64,000 nt of DNA from Micractinium sp. NFX-FRZ (taxonomy: Eukaryota; Chlorophyta; Trebouxiophyceae; Chlorellales; Chlorellaceae), in assembly GCA_029339195.1 (NCBI GenBank), contig JAPTJF010000069.1, forward strand, positions 121,405 to 185,404. Reading direction: 5' to 3'. Position 1 is the first letter of the stretch. Each line of letters starts with the position of its first letter. This document shows, in pieces, positions 47,201-63,692 of this stretch. The position numbers and the translations under genes were made by a program. A model generated the notes under the pieces. It saw only the letters and a list, made by a program, of their open reading frames with translations. It was not told where the DNA came from and did not search any database.

Positions 47201-47309
47201 TCCCCCGGTTGTGTGCCGCCGCTCGGGGCTGCGCCGCTGCTGCCGATCGAGAAGGCCGGCGTGGGAGTGCCGAGGGCGCTGCGGCATAGGCCGCCGTGAC
47301 AGTCTGCAT
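41202..47309 (-). CDS. plastid pyruvate kinase, alpha-type
   Basis: Makes pyruvate and ATP from phosphoenolpyruvate and ADP, in the plastid supplying fatty acid synthesis. Fourteen exons join in phase to 581 aa: 47309-47042, 46711-46629, 46241-46122, 45481-45354, 45110-44989, 44716-44625, 44266-44174, 43974-43927, 43583-43464, 43157-43056, 42712-42576, 42270-42071, 41766-41660, 41327-41202. The first 90 residues are Ala/Arg/Ser-rich, like a transit peptide. Motifs: [119 protein letters not shown] replaces the usual MDTKGPEIR and SHLLQSM replaces TQMLESM, as in plant PKP-alpha, so it may need a beta partner. Exon 8 has a GC donor. The exon 12 donor lies in an ACCC microsatellite. Several exon edges have ghost copies. 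Confidence 0.93.
41305..41420 (-). repeat. pyruvate kinase last-exon start duplicated, 73-base period
   Basis: The acceptor and start of the last exon (plus-strand gggccttgagaagctgcgca near 41315-41334) recur in altered form near 41388-41409, followed in both cases by a similar cacaaaggggg stretch. Confidence 0.7.
41505..41700 (-). repeat. pyruvate kinase exon 13 end with two ghost copies
   Basis: The exon 13 end (plus-strand ccttgaaggcacggc followed by gattgagtcctcggc) at 41660 has copies with boundaries near 41569 and 41511, inside the following intron. The intron parts (aaaccgtactctg) are repeated too. Confidence 0.85.
42033..42070. repeat. ACCC microsatellite overlapping a splice donor
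   Basis: About nine ACCC units. On the minus strand this reads GTGGGTGGGTGG, so the donor of pyruvate kinase exon 12 (boundary at 42071) is the first of several identical GTGGGT sites at 4-base spacing. Slippage to another donor would shift the frame. Confidence 0.85.
42500..42600 (-). repeat. pyruvate kinase exon 11 end duplicated, 65-base period
   Basis: cctcacctcatccactcctc at the exon boundary (42576) recurs with boundary at 42511. The adjoining intron segment cccagggcaccct is repeated as well. Confidence 0.85.
43650..43780. repeat. intronic tandem duplication, about 70-base period
   Basis: A block with gatggcaagcag and gtggac-ctgcatgggca-agcaggcc occurs twice in the pyruvate kinase intron between exons 8 and 9. 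Confidence 0.7.
45455..45780 (-). repeat. pyruvate kinase exon 4 start with three upstream ghost copies
   Basis: The acceptor and start of exon 4 (plus-strand gctgccctcggtgtccatct ending at the junction 45481) recur with junctions near 45595, 45663 and 45775, on the upstream side in gene sense. The copies keep the Met-Asp-Thr-Glu-Gly coding sense to varying degrees. Confidence 0.85.
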
Positions 47310-48184
47310 GCTGCTGCCCGACAGCAACACAGTGCTTGTGTGCCACACCCTCAGGCCTGTGAATCCTGGACGAAGGAGCAGATGCGATTGTTTTGAAAGC
47401 GGCAGAAAGCGTTGGCGGAATGTGCGAACGCCGGATCTCCGATTGTGGGACAGCTGCCAGGCTGGACTAGGGCTCTCAAGATATCTTTCTCTTGTTCGTT
47501 CAATTTACACTGTGTTGTTGGTGTTCCTCCGAAAGAGTGGCTGGTACAGCAGCAGCAGAGAATGCAGTGAGGCAGCACAGCAGTGCGCCTCAGCGGGGAG
47601 CAGAACGGGCAGCAGGAAGGGGGCAGCCGCGCAGGCCTCTGGCCCGCGGCGGTGCGGCTTGGCAGGCAAGCAATTCGGGAGCATGCAGTTAAAATGTGCA
47701 GCAGCAGCCTCAGGGGGAGAGGCACTGCTGCGGTCAACACAGCCGGGGCGGCCAGGCCAAGTATCGTTTCCGTGGCGCGGCCCGGGCAGGAGGGAAAGGG
47801 GGAGGTGTGTGGTGAGGTGAGGAGGTGGCGTGGCATGTGAAACGGGCTGAGGGCACGCAGCACAGACTGCCCCTGCCATTAAACTGCAAGGCCTCAGGCC
47901 CTCTGCAGCGTGACAGCAGCAGCGCTGCCGCCTGCACCCCCCAGCCATGCTGCTGGTCGGCTGCTAGCGTTGCCAGCTCAGCACCAGTGCCAGCTCAGCG
48001 ACACCGAGCAGCAGGCGGCGCGGGTCCTCCACAACCTCCTAGACGCGCTTCAGCTGAGCATTGCCAGATCAGCGCCGGCGCCAGCTCAGCGCCAGCTCAG
48101 ACGTCGAGCAGCAGGCGGCGCGGGTCCTCCACAATCTCCTTGATGCGCTCAGCTGAGCACTGCCAGCTCAGCACCGGTGCCAGC
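47310..48184. other. region between pyruvate kinase start and OGDH-E2 stop
   Basis: Holds the pyruvate kinase promoter and the OGDH-E2 3' UTR, both on the minus strand. The part at 48000-48184 consists of ghost copies of the OGDH-E2 last exon. TGTAA on the minus strand at 47505-47509 is a possible polyadenylation site. Confidence 0.5.
47505..47509 (-). terminator. candidate polyadenylation signal TGTAA (minus)
   Basis: Minus-strand TGTAA about 680 bases past the OGDH-E2 stop and about 200 bases upstream of the pyruvate kinase start. Confidence 0.45.
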
Positions 48185-48245
48185 TCAGACGTCGAGCAGC
48201 AGGCGGCGCGGGTCCTCCACAATCTCCTTGATGCGCTTCAGGAAG
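48000..48245 (-). repeat. last coding segment of OGDH-E2 in three tandem copies
   Basis: A segment covering the last coding bases, stop codon and first 3' UTR bases (plus-strand cagctcagacgtcgagcagc onward) occurs at 48188, 48100 and, more diverged, 48000. Periods are 88 and 100 bases. The two downstream copies lie in the 3' UTR after the first stop. Confidence 0.9.
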
Positions 48246-51200
48246 GTGACCGCCTCACGCCCATCAATCAGGCGGTGGTCGTAGGTGAGCGCCAGGTTCA
48301 TGATCGGCCTGCACACGTGTTAAATGTTGGCAGGGGTGTGGGTAAGAAGAGAAGAGGGAGGCGAAGTGCAAGTCAATCGGGTAGGCCGGCGCCGGCAGCT
48401 GCTGCGGGCGCCACCACCCTCCACCACCTGCAACGTCTCCTGCCCCAACCCGGCCTCCCCCCTTTCAGAATCTACACCCCTCACCTGGGCACGATCCTGG
48501 GCCCATCCTTCGGCCCATCCTCCTCGACCACCACACCCGCTCAAGCTCAACCCAATGCACCCGCTCGCCTCACCTGGGCACAATCTGCCCGTTGACCACC
48601 CAGGGGCGCATGTTGGTTGCGTGCATTCCCAGGATGGCGCTCTGCGGCGGGTTGATGATGGGGGTGGACAGCACGCTGCCAAACACGCCGCCGTTGCTGC
48701 AGGGGCCGGGGGCAGGGCAGGGGGGAGGGGGCGGGGCAGGGTGTTTATGGTGGGAGGGGCACGTCCGCAGCAAGCGCAGGTGATGGGGAAGGAGGCGTCA
48801 TGCTAACAGAACACGCCGCCGTGGGCGACACAAGTGCTCGTGATGCAGGCATGGGGGTGGGCACATGGTGAGTGGCGGAGTGAAGAACAGCTCCCTGGCT
48901 GGCTATCGTCGGAGGACGTGAGCTGTCCGGCAGGCTGCGGACATGAGCTGAGGGCAAGCTGAGGACAGCAGCAGCAGCGGCAGCAGCGGCGGCTGCGGCG
49001 GCGGTGCAGGCAGAGGCTGCAGCAGCACTACGCAGCCCTGTGACCGACGGGCCCAGCTGCTGGCAGGCAAGCACCCCTCCCCCCCGCCCCCACCTGATGG
49101 TGAAGGTCCCCCCCGCCATTTCGTCGATGGACAGCGTGCCGTCGCGCGCCTTGCGCCCAAACTCGTTGATGGTCTGCGGACGCATGCAGTTGCACAACAC
49201 AGGAAGATGAGTGAGCAGCGATTGACAGGGTAGTCCTGCGCTTGGACTGGCTAGTCCCCCACGGTGAATGATCTTCGGCAAAGATCCCCTCAGATCCCCT
49301 TGCCTAGCCCCCTGACCTCCTCCACATCAGCAAACCTCAACTGGTACACGCCACACCTCGCCCTCTGCTGCACCCCAGCTACTCCCTGCAACCCCACTCC
49401 CCACCCCCGCCGCTCGCCTTCTCCACGTCCGCAAAGCTCATCTGGTCGACGTCACGCAGCACCGGCACCACCAGCCCCTTGGGGGTCGCCACAGCCACGC
49501 TGATGTCGTAGTAATCCCTGCACACATGGGTGGCAATCCCTTAGGGGTACTTTCAGTACCTTCATTGTTACATTTGAGGGGTGGTGAGGTGGAGTTCCAC
49601 CCACGCTGATGTCATAGTAGTCCCTGCACACCCCAAGAGGTGCGGGTGGGGAACATGCAGGGAAGGTAGTTGTGAGTGGTTTTGTGCTCACACTGGCCGG
49701 CTCCTGGCCGTGCCGTGCCCGCCAAGGCCTGCATTGCCTGCCAAGCTGGGCAGTCTTGGTACTCGGTTGAGAGTCATGTGTTTATTGAGCCCTACAGAAC
49801 ATTGCCCAGCCGCTCAGCCTAGCAACGGCAGTCACCTACACCTGCCCTTTTCTTTGGCTGCCCATAACCCACCCCATCCTCAATCATCCACGCCCCCGGC
49901 GCACCTGTACATGACGACTTTGCTGTCAGTGCACCGCCCTCATCTGTACTCACTTGGCTGCCCATACATAACCCACCCTATATTGCATCCCCTGCCCACC
50001 TGTAGATGATGTCGTTGCCATCGATGACGCCGTTCACCGCCGGCACGTACTGCAGCGCCGCCCCCGCCGCCTTGACAAAGGCAGACATGAAGCCCAGCTT
50101 GACGCCGTGTCGCTCCAGGAAGGCATCCTGCAGTACACAAGAGACAGAGGCAGAGAGGCAATGCAAGGGAGTTTGTTTTAAGAGGAGAGGGGGCAGGGAG
50201 AGGCAGGGTTGGGCTAGCATCACGGCCACTCCAGCTGCATGGCATGCCACCCCACGAAGGCTTGTTGGTGGCACGCAGGGGAGACATGGGAAGGGGCAGG
50301 GAGGCGGTGGAGGCAGCAGCATGCACAGGTGGGTGGGTGGCCTGCACAGCAGGTGGGCTGCGCCCCCGCCAAGGCCCCTCTTTGCCGCAATGTGCACCAC
50401 TGCGCTGCAGCACAGCACGTCAAGCACTGCCCCAACAGTGCCCAAACTTCCTGTCTGGGGGGAGCAGAGTTGCAGTCACAACTCCATACTGCAGAACAAC
50501 CTGCCACGCTGCCCTCACTGCAGAACACCCTGCCACGCTCTCCTTGCAGCACCCACCTTGAGCTCGCGCCGCATCTCCATCACATTCGTCATGTCCACTT
50601 CATTGAAGGTGGACAGCATGGCATACGTGTTCTGTGCCCCCTTCAGCCGCTCCGCCACGCGGCGGCGCAGCCGCGTCATGGCCACGCGCCGCTCAGGCCG
50701 CTGCCCCGGCGCCGGCGGCGCCGCCGCTGCCGCCTGCTGCTGCGCCGCCTGCTGCTGCGCAGCCGCCGCCGCAGGCTTGGGAGCTGCAGGCTTGGGTGCG
50801 GCTGCCGGCTTGGGCGGCTTTGCCGCTGCTGCTTGCTTGGGCGCCTCTGGCTCTGCCGCGGGTGCTGCCTCGGCAGGCTTGGCTGCCGCATCAGCATTCT
50901 CCTCCACCACGGCAAAGGCCTGCCCCACGCTGACGGTGTCCCCCTCTGCCACCTGGATCGCCTTTACCACGCCGGGCGTCTTGTTCTGGTACTTGATGTC
51001 CATGGTGACCTGCAGGCCACATGTGAACCAGGTGTTTTCTGTACGAGGGAACGACAACAAGGTTTCTGGAGCACGCAAAGTGACTGCCTGGCTCCTTGCA
51101 AGCATGCATGTTGTGTGTGGATGAAGCGAGGTACTGTGACCGGTGAAAGCGAGTGTGCATATGGTGTGTCCATGGCGGCGTGTGGCCTGTGTGGTTGGCT

Positions 51201-52116
51201 GCCGGCAAACCAGCCTGCCATGAAGGGGCTGTGCCCACACTGGAGCCCCTGCCAAGCTGGCGCCCTACAGCCCTCCCCTGCTGCCCCGCACCTTGTCGGT
51301 CTCCAGTTGTGCGATGACATCATCTTCAAGCACCACATCTCCTGCAGGTACGAAAGATTGATGGCAAATGGAGGTGCATCCTCACCAGCAGCAGGAGCCG
51401 CCGCAGCAGCAGCAGCCCACACAGGTAGCCAGGAGCCGGGATCACCTCGTCTCCAACTCGCCACGCTGCCAGCCTGGCAAACCTGGGGGCAAGCGATCGC
51501 CAACCCGGCCCGCCCGCGACACCTCCTGCGCCCCACGCCCTACTGCAGCACCCAGCACCGTGCAGGGTATCCTGGAACACCAGAACCCAGCTGGGACGCA
51601 CCTGGCTTCTTGAGGATGACTGCCACTGTGCCCTCCGTGATGGACTCCCCCATGCTCGGCACCTCCACCGTCACGTCTGCCAGCGCAGCCGTCGAGCTGT
51701 TGAAGGCCCGGGCCAGCAGCGAGGCATCCAGGCGGCTGCTGCTGCCCAACAGCGCCGCAGTGCCGGCCCACTGGCGTGCAGCAGGTGTGGCGGCCGCGCG
51801 GTAGGCGGCGCCTGCAGGAGGGCAGCATGCGGGCGGCGGCAGATGAGCTGAGCCCATCCAGGGCCCCAGCACGCTTCGTCACGTCTTTGTGCGCTCCCAT
51901 GTGCCGCTGAACCCGCACCTGAACCCGCCAGCAGCTGGTGAGCAGCCCGATTGCATAAGGGTGCAGCACCCTGCAGGGCGTGGGGGCGGGCGGTCAGAAC
52001 CTAAGGCCTGCGGCAGCACAGTCGCTCTCGTCACATCCGCACTAGCACTCCCGAAAACAAGCGCTCACCCTCGCGGCGCAAAGCCGCTGCCCAAGCAGCT
52101 GGACCGAACGCCTCAT
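48185..52116 (-). CDS. DLST: 2-oxoglutarate dehydrogenase E2 (dihydrolipoyl succinyltransferase)
   Basis: Core subunit of the mitochondrial 2-oxoglutarate dehydrogenase complex; transfers succinyl to CoA in the citric acid cycle. Ten exons join in phase to 455 aa, close to the human 453: 52116-52069, 51970-51919, 51811-51602, 51341-51292, 51009-50557, 50127-50000, 49517-49418, 49173-49094, 48696-48574, 48308-48185. [16 protein letters not shown] fits a mitochondrial presequence. The lipoyl domain has [11 protein letters not shown] and ETDKVTMDI, with Lys120 as the lipoyl site. A Lys/Pro/Ala/Gln linker replaces the E3-binding domain, as in other eukaryotic DLSTs. The catalytic domain has [25 protein letters not shown] and DHRLIDGRE with His426 and Asp430; it ends RRLLLDV. 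Exon 7 has a GC donor. Exons 1-2 rest on phase, not on similarity. Ghost copies flank exons 6, 7, 9 and 10. Confidence 0.94.
48478..48600 (-). repeat. OGDH-E2 exon 9 end duplicated, 89-base period
   Basis: cctcacctgggcac-atc at the exon boundary 48574 recurs with boundary at 48485 in the following intron. Confidence 0.7.
49310..49640 (-). repeat. OGDH-E2 exon 7 duplicated at both edges
   Basis: The exon end (plus-strand ctccacgtccgcaaagctca, boundary 49418) has a ghost with boundary near 49317. The exon start (plus-strand cacgctgatgtcgtagtaat, boundary 49517) has a ghost with boundary near 49623. Periods are 101 and 106 bases. Confidence 0.8.
49850..50010 (-). repeat. OGDH-E2 exon 6 end and intron block duplicated, 95-base period
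   Basis: The boundary cccacctgtagatgatgtcg at 50000 has a ghost at 49905 (gcacctgtacatgacg), preceded in both by ttggctgcccata and a cccacccta/ccc block. Confidence 0.7.
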
Positions 52117-52413
52117 TGCCCTGGTGCTGCGCTGCTGCTGCCGGGACGGCCTTGGCGCGGATCAACCGCGGTAAACAGCTCTCCAGTGCCCGTATGCCGC
52201 CTTTTTCCTATGGCCAGGTGGCAGAATGCCGAAAAAGAAAACACATGCTTGCCCGTCACTGTGAAGCCCCGATTGCGTTTTCCCAGCATCCCCTGTTCTA
52301 GCTTAATTTGCTTTGCCTGTGTGAGCAGCAAGCGGGCCAGTCAACCTAGCCCGATCGCGACACGGGGAGCGTGGGGAGTGCCGGGCGGCTGAGGCGCGCA
52401 AGGATCTGCAACC
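52117..52413. promoter_or_regulatory. bidirectional promoter region, OGDH-E2 and NSF
   Basis: The minus-strand OGDH-E2 start and the plus-strand NSF start are 297 bases apart. An AT-richer stretch lies at about 52196-52320. Shared regulation is an inference from spacing alone. Confidence 0.5.
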
Positions 52414-58468
<6,055 letters not shown>

Positions 58469-58824
58469 GCAGGACAGACAATCTCTGTTGGCCACCCCCT
58501 GGCCTGCCCTTCCTGCTGGCACCTTGATGTGTGCTTATTCGTGGTCCCTGCTCCTGCCTGCCGCTGCCTCTCCTGCTCACTTCTGTAGTTTTAGTTCCGA
58601 ATTTGTTGTGCTGATGTAAAAGATGGCAGCAGACTGACTGGTTGCTCCAGGGTATGTCACATTTCAAATTCATCGAGAGTTTGGCCAAGCGAGGGGAACT
58701 GCCCTGAGCGGCGCCCTGCTGCTGCGCATGCTAGCCACCTGGCAGGGCGCAAGAGCGGCATCAAGTAGCCACCTTCTACCTTGAAACATTGTGCACAGTG
58801 AGGCAATCTTGAGCAGCTGCAGCC
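58469..58824. promoter_or_regulatory. tandem intergenic region, NSF 3' end and helicase promoter
   Basis: 356 bases between two plus-strand genes. Contains the TGTAA at 58615 and must hold the helicase promoter. Confidence 0.5.
58615..58619 (+). terminator. candidate polyadenylation signal TGTAA
   Basis: About 147 bases after the NSF stop in an AT-richer stretch, a good place for the polyadenylation signal. Confidence 0.65.
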
Positions 58825-61800
58825 ATGGACGGCATTGCCCTGTTCAGCAAGGCGCCCAAGCCAAAGCGGCGCAAGGTGGCAGCGGCAGCGCCCGACGCCC
58901 CGACAGCAGCTGCATCCGATCCCGAGGAGCAGCGGGTAGCGGCGGCGCAGGCGCCCGTCGACCCACATGCAGCCGCCGCCGCAGGGGAGCCGGGCGCGGA
59001 GGTGGAGGAGGCGGCCACCTTCCGGCAGCTGGGACTGTCAGAGTGGCTGGAGCGGGTCTGCTCGGGGCTGGGCATGACGACGCCCACGCAGGTGCAGCGC
59101 GGCACCATCCCCGCCGTCCTGTCGGGGCGCAACGTGATTGGCGTGGCGCACACCGGCAGCGGCAAGACGGCAGCCTTTGCACTGCCCATCCTTCAGAAGC
59201 TGGCCAAGGACCCCTTTGGAGTGTTTGCGCTGGTGCTGACCCCCACACGGTGCGCCGACAGGGGTGGAGAGGGCGGGGCGGGTCGGTGTGCGCAGCGGGC
59301 ACGGCAGGCTGCTGGTCGCGGCAGCGCGTGGGTGCAGCGTGTTTGCCACAGCACCGCAGTGGTAATTGCAAATGGCAAGCCTGAGATGCTCTGACCTGGA
59401 TGCCTGCACTCTGTTGCCAACCGGCGCATGCTGCTGCCGGCATTCTCCCATGCCGCCACCATCGCGCCGCCACCATCGCGCCTGCTGACCCTCTTCCCTC
59501 CCGCCCGCCCGCCCCGCCCTCCCCTCCTGCCTGCCCTGCAGTGAGCTGGCCTTCCAGCTGGCCGACCAGTTCCGTGCCCTGGGGGCCGGCATGTCCCTCA
59601 AGGACACCGTTGTGGTGGGCGGTCTGGACATGCAGCAGCAGGCCAAGGAACTCTCCCGCCGGCCGCACGTCGTAATTGCCACCCCGGGACGGCTGAGGGC
59701 GCTGCTGCAGATGGATGCTGACCTGGCACGGGCCTTTGGGCGGGCGCGCTTCCTGGTGCTGGACGAGGCGGACCGGCTGCTGGAGCCCAGCTTTGAGTCT
59801 GAGCTGGCGGTCGTGCTGGGCGCGCTGCCTGAGGAGCGCCAGACGCTGCTGTTCAGGTGGGCGGGGGCGTGCAGGAGGGGGCAGCCTTTCTGCAGAGCCA
59901 GGTATTCACGCTGCTGCTGCTGTGACAAGCGTGCAGGCGGGTGAACTTGGGGCCGTGCCTGGTGTAGGTGCGCTGCCTGAGAAGCTGTGCAAAGAGCGCT
60001 GATTGGAGCTGCTGCGCTGACTGGTCCGTGCAGTGCCACGCTGTGCTGAGATTGCCCATGCTGTGCCTGCTGTGCCGCGCTGTGCAGCGCCACCATGACC
60101 AAGACGCTGGTGGAGCTGCAGAAGGAGCTGCTGCAGGATGCCTACCACTTCCAGGTGGGCCTGAAAATCCGGTGTTATTTCTACGGGTTGTGGCGATGCT
60201 GCTGCAGAATCACTTTACAATGTCGCTGCATGGTGTGCGCGTATTGGAGCACCCGGCTTGCAGGTCTGGGCAGGTGTCTACCAAGGGACAGAGTTGCACG
60301 GTTGCCGTTGCGCCGCCGCCGAATTTCGGCTCACCGCAGCCCCCCTGCTGGCACCGCCTGCTCACCCCACCCCCCATTGCTCACCCACTCCGCCCCCCTG
60401 CAGGCGTATGAGGGGCTGCAGACGGCTGAGAAGCTGCGGCAGGAGTACCTCTTCATCCCCGCAAAGGTGGGTGCTCTAACAGTATAAACATGGGTCTCCA
60501 GCTGGGCTGGGTGCTGCTGATCTGGCAGTGGGGCGGGGGGCAGGACAGGCGTACCTGCTCAAACTCGCACAGTGTGGGTTGCGCAGGAGAGTGATCGTGC
60601 AGCCGGCGCACCTGCTCTGAGCACCACGCATGTGTGTGTGTTGCATTGACCCACGTGCACACAAATACACCGCACTTCGCATCTCTTTTGCAGGTGACGG
60701 AGGTGTACCTGGCGCAGCTGCTCTGAGCACGACACAACTGTATCTCTGCATTGACATCTGTATCTTTTGTAATACGTACACCCCTTTTCCTTGCTTGGCA
60801 GGTGAAGGAGGTGTACCTGGTGCTCCTGCACTGAGCACGACACAACTGTATCTGTGCATTACCATTTTCACAAAATCAAAACCTCTTCCTTGCTTGGCAG
60901 GTGAAGGAGGTGTACCTGGCACACCTGCTGGGTCAGCTGGAAGAGCTGAAGCTGCGGTCAGCAATCATCTTCACCGGCACGTGCAAAGTGAGAAGTGTGG
61001 GCAGGTTGACGGCAGGGGAGTTTGAGGGCAGCGCGTAGGCGGCGGCAGGTGGGGGTTAACAATAGAGGGCGCTGCTCGTGCGATTCCTCTGTCTGTGCTG
61101 CCCTCCCATCTCCACGCCACCGCTCCCCCTGCCCCCCTTCCCACCACTGCACGGCTGCCACCTGCTATCTGCCCTCCTGGAAGAGCCAGGCATCGCACCC
61201 GTCCTCTTAGGCCCACCTATGCTCGACTGACATGCTCAACACCGCCGCAACCCCCTGCCTGCTGCAGGGCTGCCACCTGCTGTCGGTGCTTCTTGAGGAG
61301 CTGGCCCCTTCACGTTGCTGCCTCCCAGGCCCACCTTTGCGCGACTGGCATTCTCACTTGCAACCATTCCTGCCTGCTGCAGGGCTGCCACCTGCTGTCT
61401 GTGCTTTTGGAGGAGCTGGGCATCGCGGCTGTCGCGCTGCACAGCCACAAGCCGCAGCGCGCCCGTCTGGCCGCCCTTGACCGCTTCAAGTCGGGGGCGG
61501 TGCCCATCCTGCTGGCCACGGATGTTGCCTCCCGCGGGCTGGACATTCCCACCGTGGATTTGGTGGTCAACTATGACCTGCCCATGATGGCGCGAGACTA
61601 TGTGCACAGGTGAGGGCGGTTGGCAGGGGCAGGGTGAGTGCGTGGAATTGCATGGGTTGCGATCCGGCCAGGCTGCCAAGGAGGCCTGCAGTCAAGCTCA
61701 GCAGTACTGCTCATCTCACATGCACGCTGCCCCTGCTGCTGCGCTGCAGGGTCGGTCGTACCGCGCGTGCCGGGCGGCGCGGCTGGTCCCTCTCCTTCGT

Positions 61801-62540
61801 CACACAGTGAGCTCCCTGCCTGCCTGGCTGCCTGGCGTGGCAAATGTGCAGCGGGAGCAACTCTGCTGCGTGTTTGGATGTTCCCTGCCTGCACCCAACC
61901 TCACCCACCACTCCCGCCCTGACCCTCTTCACCCACACCTGCCCTCGTCACACCGTCTCGCACTCTATTCACCACTCCTGCCCTTGCCCTCTTCACACCT
62001 TCCCTCCCTCTTTGTCTGCACCCCACCCCCTCCCTCCCCCTGCCAGGTACGACATCGAGCTGGTGCAGGAGATTGAGGGGCTGGTGGGGCAGCAGTTTGA
62101 GAAGTATGAGGCGGAGGAGGCGGCGGTGCTCAAGGACATCACCAAGGTGGGCGAGGCTGTGTTAAGAGAACATTGTGGTGGGGCGAGGCTGTGTTAAGAG
62201 AACATTGTGGTGGGAGGTTGGGTGGGGCATCAGTTTGCAAAACAGTTGGAGGAACAAGAGGCGCCTCACAGGGCCTGGTGGGAGTCCGGTGGGCCGCAGG
62301 CATGCCAAGGTATGCCTCAGAGGCGGACCGCCACATGCTGGCGCGCTTCTTCCCACTTCCTTTGTAGACGCATTTGTGGATTGCACCCGCATCATCCCGC
62401 TGCAGGTGTACACCGCTAAGCGGGCAGCCGCGCTGCGGGTGGCGGAAGAGGAGGCGCGGGGGTACGGCGGCGGTGCGGCGGCGGCCACAGCAGCAGCCCG
62501 CAAGAAGAAGAAGCGGCAGCAGCAGGCGGCGGCCGCCTGA
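58825..62540 (+). CDS. DEAD-box RNA helicase, DDX49/Dbp8 type
   Basis: ATP-dependent RNA helicase; this family works in 18S rRNA maturation in the nucleolus. Nine exons join in phase to 491 aa: 58825-59249, 59542-59856, 60088-60154, 60404-60466, 60901-60987, 61383-61609, 61750-61806, 62047-62146, 62406-62540. A basic N-terminus (KAPKPKRRK) precedes the Q motif (F66, TPTQVQ). Then come Walker A AHTGSGKT (108-115), PTRELA, GGLD, TPGR, DEAD (216-219), SAT (247-249), [40 protein letters not shown]. The helicase core ends [10 protein letters not shown], as in DDX49/RH36, followed by a Lys-rich tail (RKKKKRQQQ). The subfamily call rests on core motifs and this C-terminal block. Exons 5, 6 and 8 have ghost copies upstream or downstream. 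Confidence 0.93.
60690..60935 (+). repeat. helicase exon 5 start in three tandem copies
   Basis: The acceptor plus exon start (cag/gtgaaggaggtgtacctgg) occurs at 60694, 60802 and 60901. The first two lead to a TGA within about 40 bases (ctctgagcacgacacaactg and cactgagcacgacacaactg), so only the third gives the helicase frame. Periods are 108 and 99 bases; identity is high. Confidence 0.92.
61147..61430 (+). repeat. helicase exon 6 start in three tandem copies, 115-base period
   Basis: ggctgccacctgctgtc and what follows starts at 61153, 61268 and 61383, exactly 115 bases apart. The first copy has lost the CAG acceptor (cac) and the second keeps it but diverges after the GAGGAGCTGG coding for EEL. 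Only the third continues into ATDVASRG. Confidence 0.92.
62083..62265 (+). repeat. helicase exon 8 segment and intron block duplicated
   Basis: ggtggggcagcagtttga in exon 8 (62083) recurs as ggtggggcatcagtttgc at 62221. Between them a 33-base unit (gcgaggctgtgttaagagaa and more) is repeated almost exactly at about 62151 and 62184. Confidence 0.85.
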
Positions 62541-62859
62541 GCGATGTGCCGCAGCAGGGCTGCAAACAACAACAGCTTGTTGTGCAGCTGGCCCCGCACT
62601 TTGCATACACCGCACTTTGCATACAACGTTTACCCAGGATTGCCCGGTGCTTGTTACATTGTTGACAAGGTTCAGAAACAACACACAGATGCACAACATA
62701 AAGGCAGCTGTTGGGCTGGTGTGCGCAGTGTTGGTGTTGCCTGGGAGGCCGTGGATCGCCCCGATTGGCAGCGCTTGGGCGCTAGCCCTGCGCCTTGCCG
62801 GCCTGCCGAGTACAGCGGCCTTGGGCCTCTAGCTACTCCTGCCAGACCGTTCCCTGGCT
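62541..62859. other. convergent 3' region
   Basis: Separates the stops of the helicase and the minus-strand right-edge gene. A tandem gcatacaccgcactttgca element is near 62600-62620. No gene or TGTAA seen. Confidence 0.4.
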
Positions 62860-63692
62860 TCACTTCACCACCAGCAGCTCTCCCAGCTCAGCCAGCTCCT
62901 CGTTGCTCAGCTCCGGGCCTGGCCCAGCTGCATCCGCCGCCTCCTCCGTGCTCAGCTTCTCCGCAAACTGCAGCCAGTGGTGAAGAGGCAGGGGGGAGTT
63001 AAGGTTCGGAGGGGAGCTCAATTTAGTCGCTCAATCAATCAATCATTGGGAAGCATGCCGGTGCCTAGCTCTGCCGCACACGTAGGCAGGCATCGAGGCA
63101 GGCATCCATCGGGCACATGTAGCGCTGGGCCAGCACCCCTGCAGCAGCCTATGCGATGTCCTGGCAGCAACTGAGCGGGCCAGGGTAAGCTACTGTCAAC
63201 TCACAACGACTCTCCAGCGGGCGGCCAGGTCGCAGGCCCATTCGCGCCGGAACCACTTTGGGGGTGCAGAATACAGGTAGACGCCCCCGCAATGCCACAC
63301 GTAGCGGCGCACAATCTCCTCCACATTTGGGCCGAGCATCAAGGGCCGCAGCGCGACAAACAGGTGGACAGCCGCCGTGCCCGCCTGCATGCGCGGGAAC
63401 CGCAACTTGAGCGCCTCCCTGCAGGCAAGCGCGGTAGATGCAACAGATACAGGCACGTGGGAGAGGCAGCGGGGGGAAGGTGGGTGTGTGGGTGGGAGCG
63501 GGGGTGGGGGGGCGGGGGAGGAGGTGCTATGGGTAGCAGCCCATCAGGAGTTGTTGAACCAGCAAACGCAGCGCTGCCCACCCCAGGTCCCTCGCACCCG
63601 AACATCGCATACAGATTTGAAGTCAGGGCGAGCTGACTGTTCTGGACTTTCGTGCTGCCCGACGCCTCCTTGGGCCACGCCGCGCCAGAAAA
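62860..63692 (-). CDS. 3' part of an unidentified protein, gene cut by right edge
   Basis: Three exons join in phase: 63692-63598, 63418-63205 and 62967-62860. They read SGAAWPKEASGSTKVQNSQL, then LYAMFGEALKLRFPRMQAGT, VEEIVRRYVWHCGGVYLYSA, PPKWFRREWACDLAARW and an acidic C-terminal helix (NEELAELGELLVVK). The absence of low complexity and the Trp-rich middle suggest a conserved folded domain, but I do not recognise it. Upstream exons to the right are not clear: a frame near 63800-63996 is Ala-rich and may be exon or intron. Confidence 0.6.

Noticed and set aside
50239..51804. A 521-codon plus-strand ORF
   Set aside because: Antisense to DLST exons with Arg/Cys/Leu low complexity; GC-rich shadow frame.
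41202..52116. Operon-like cluster of pyruvate kinase and OGDH-E2
   Set aside because: Nuclear algal genes with their own promoters and TGTAA signals; the plastid and mitochondrial targeting differ, so adjacency is likely chance.
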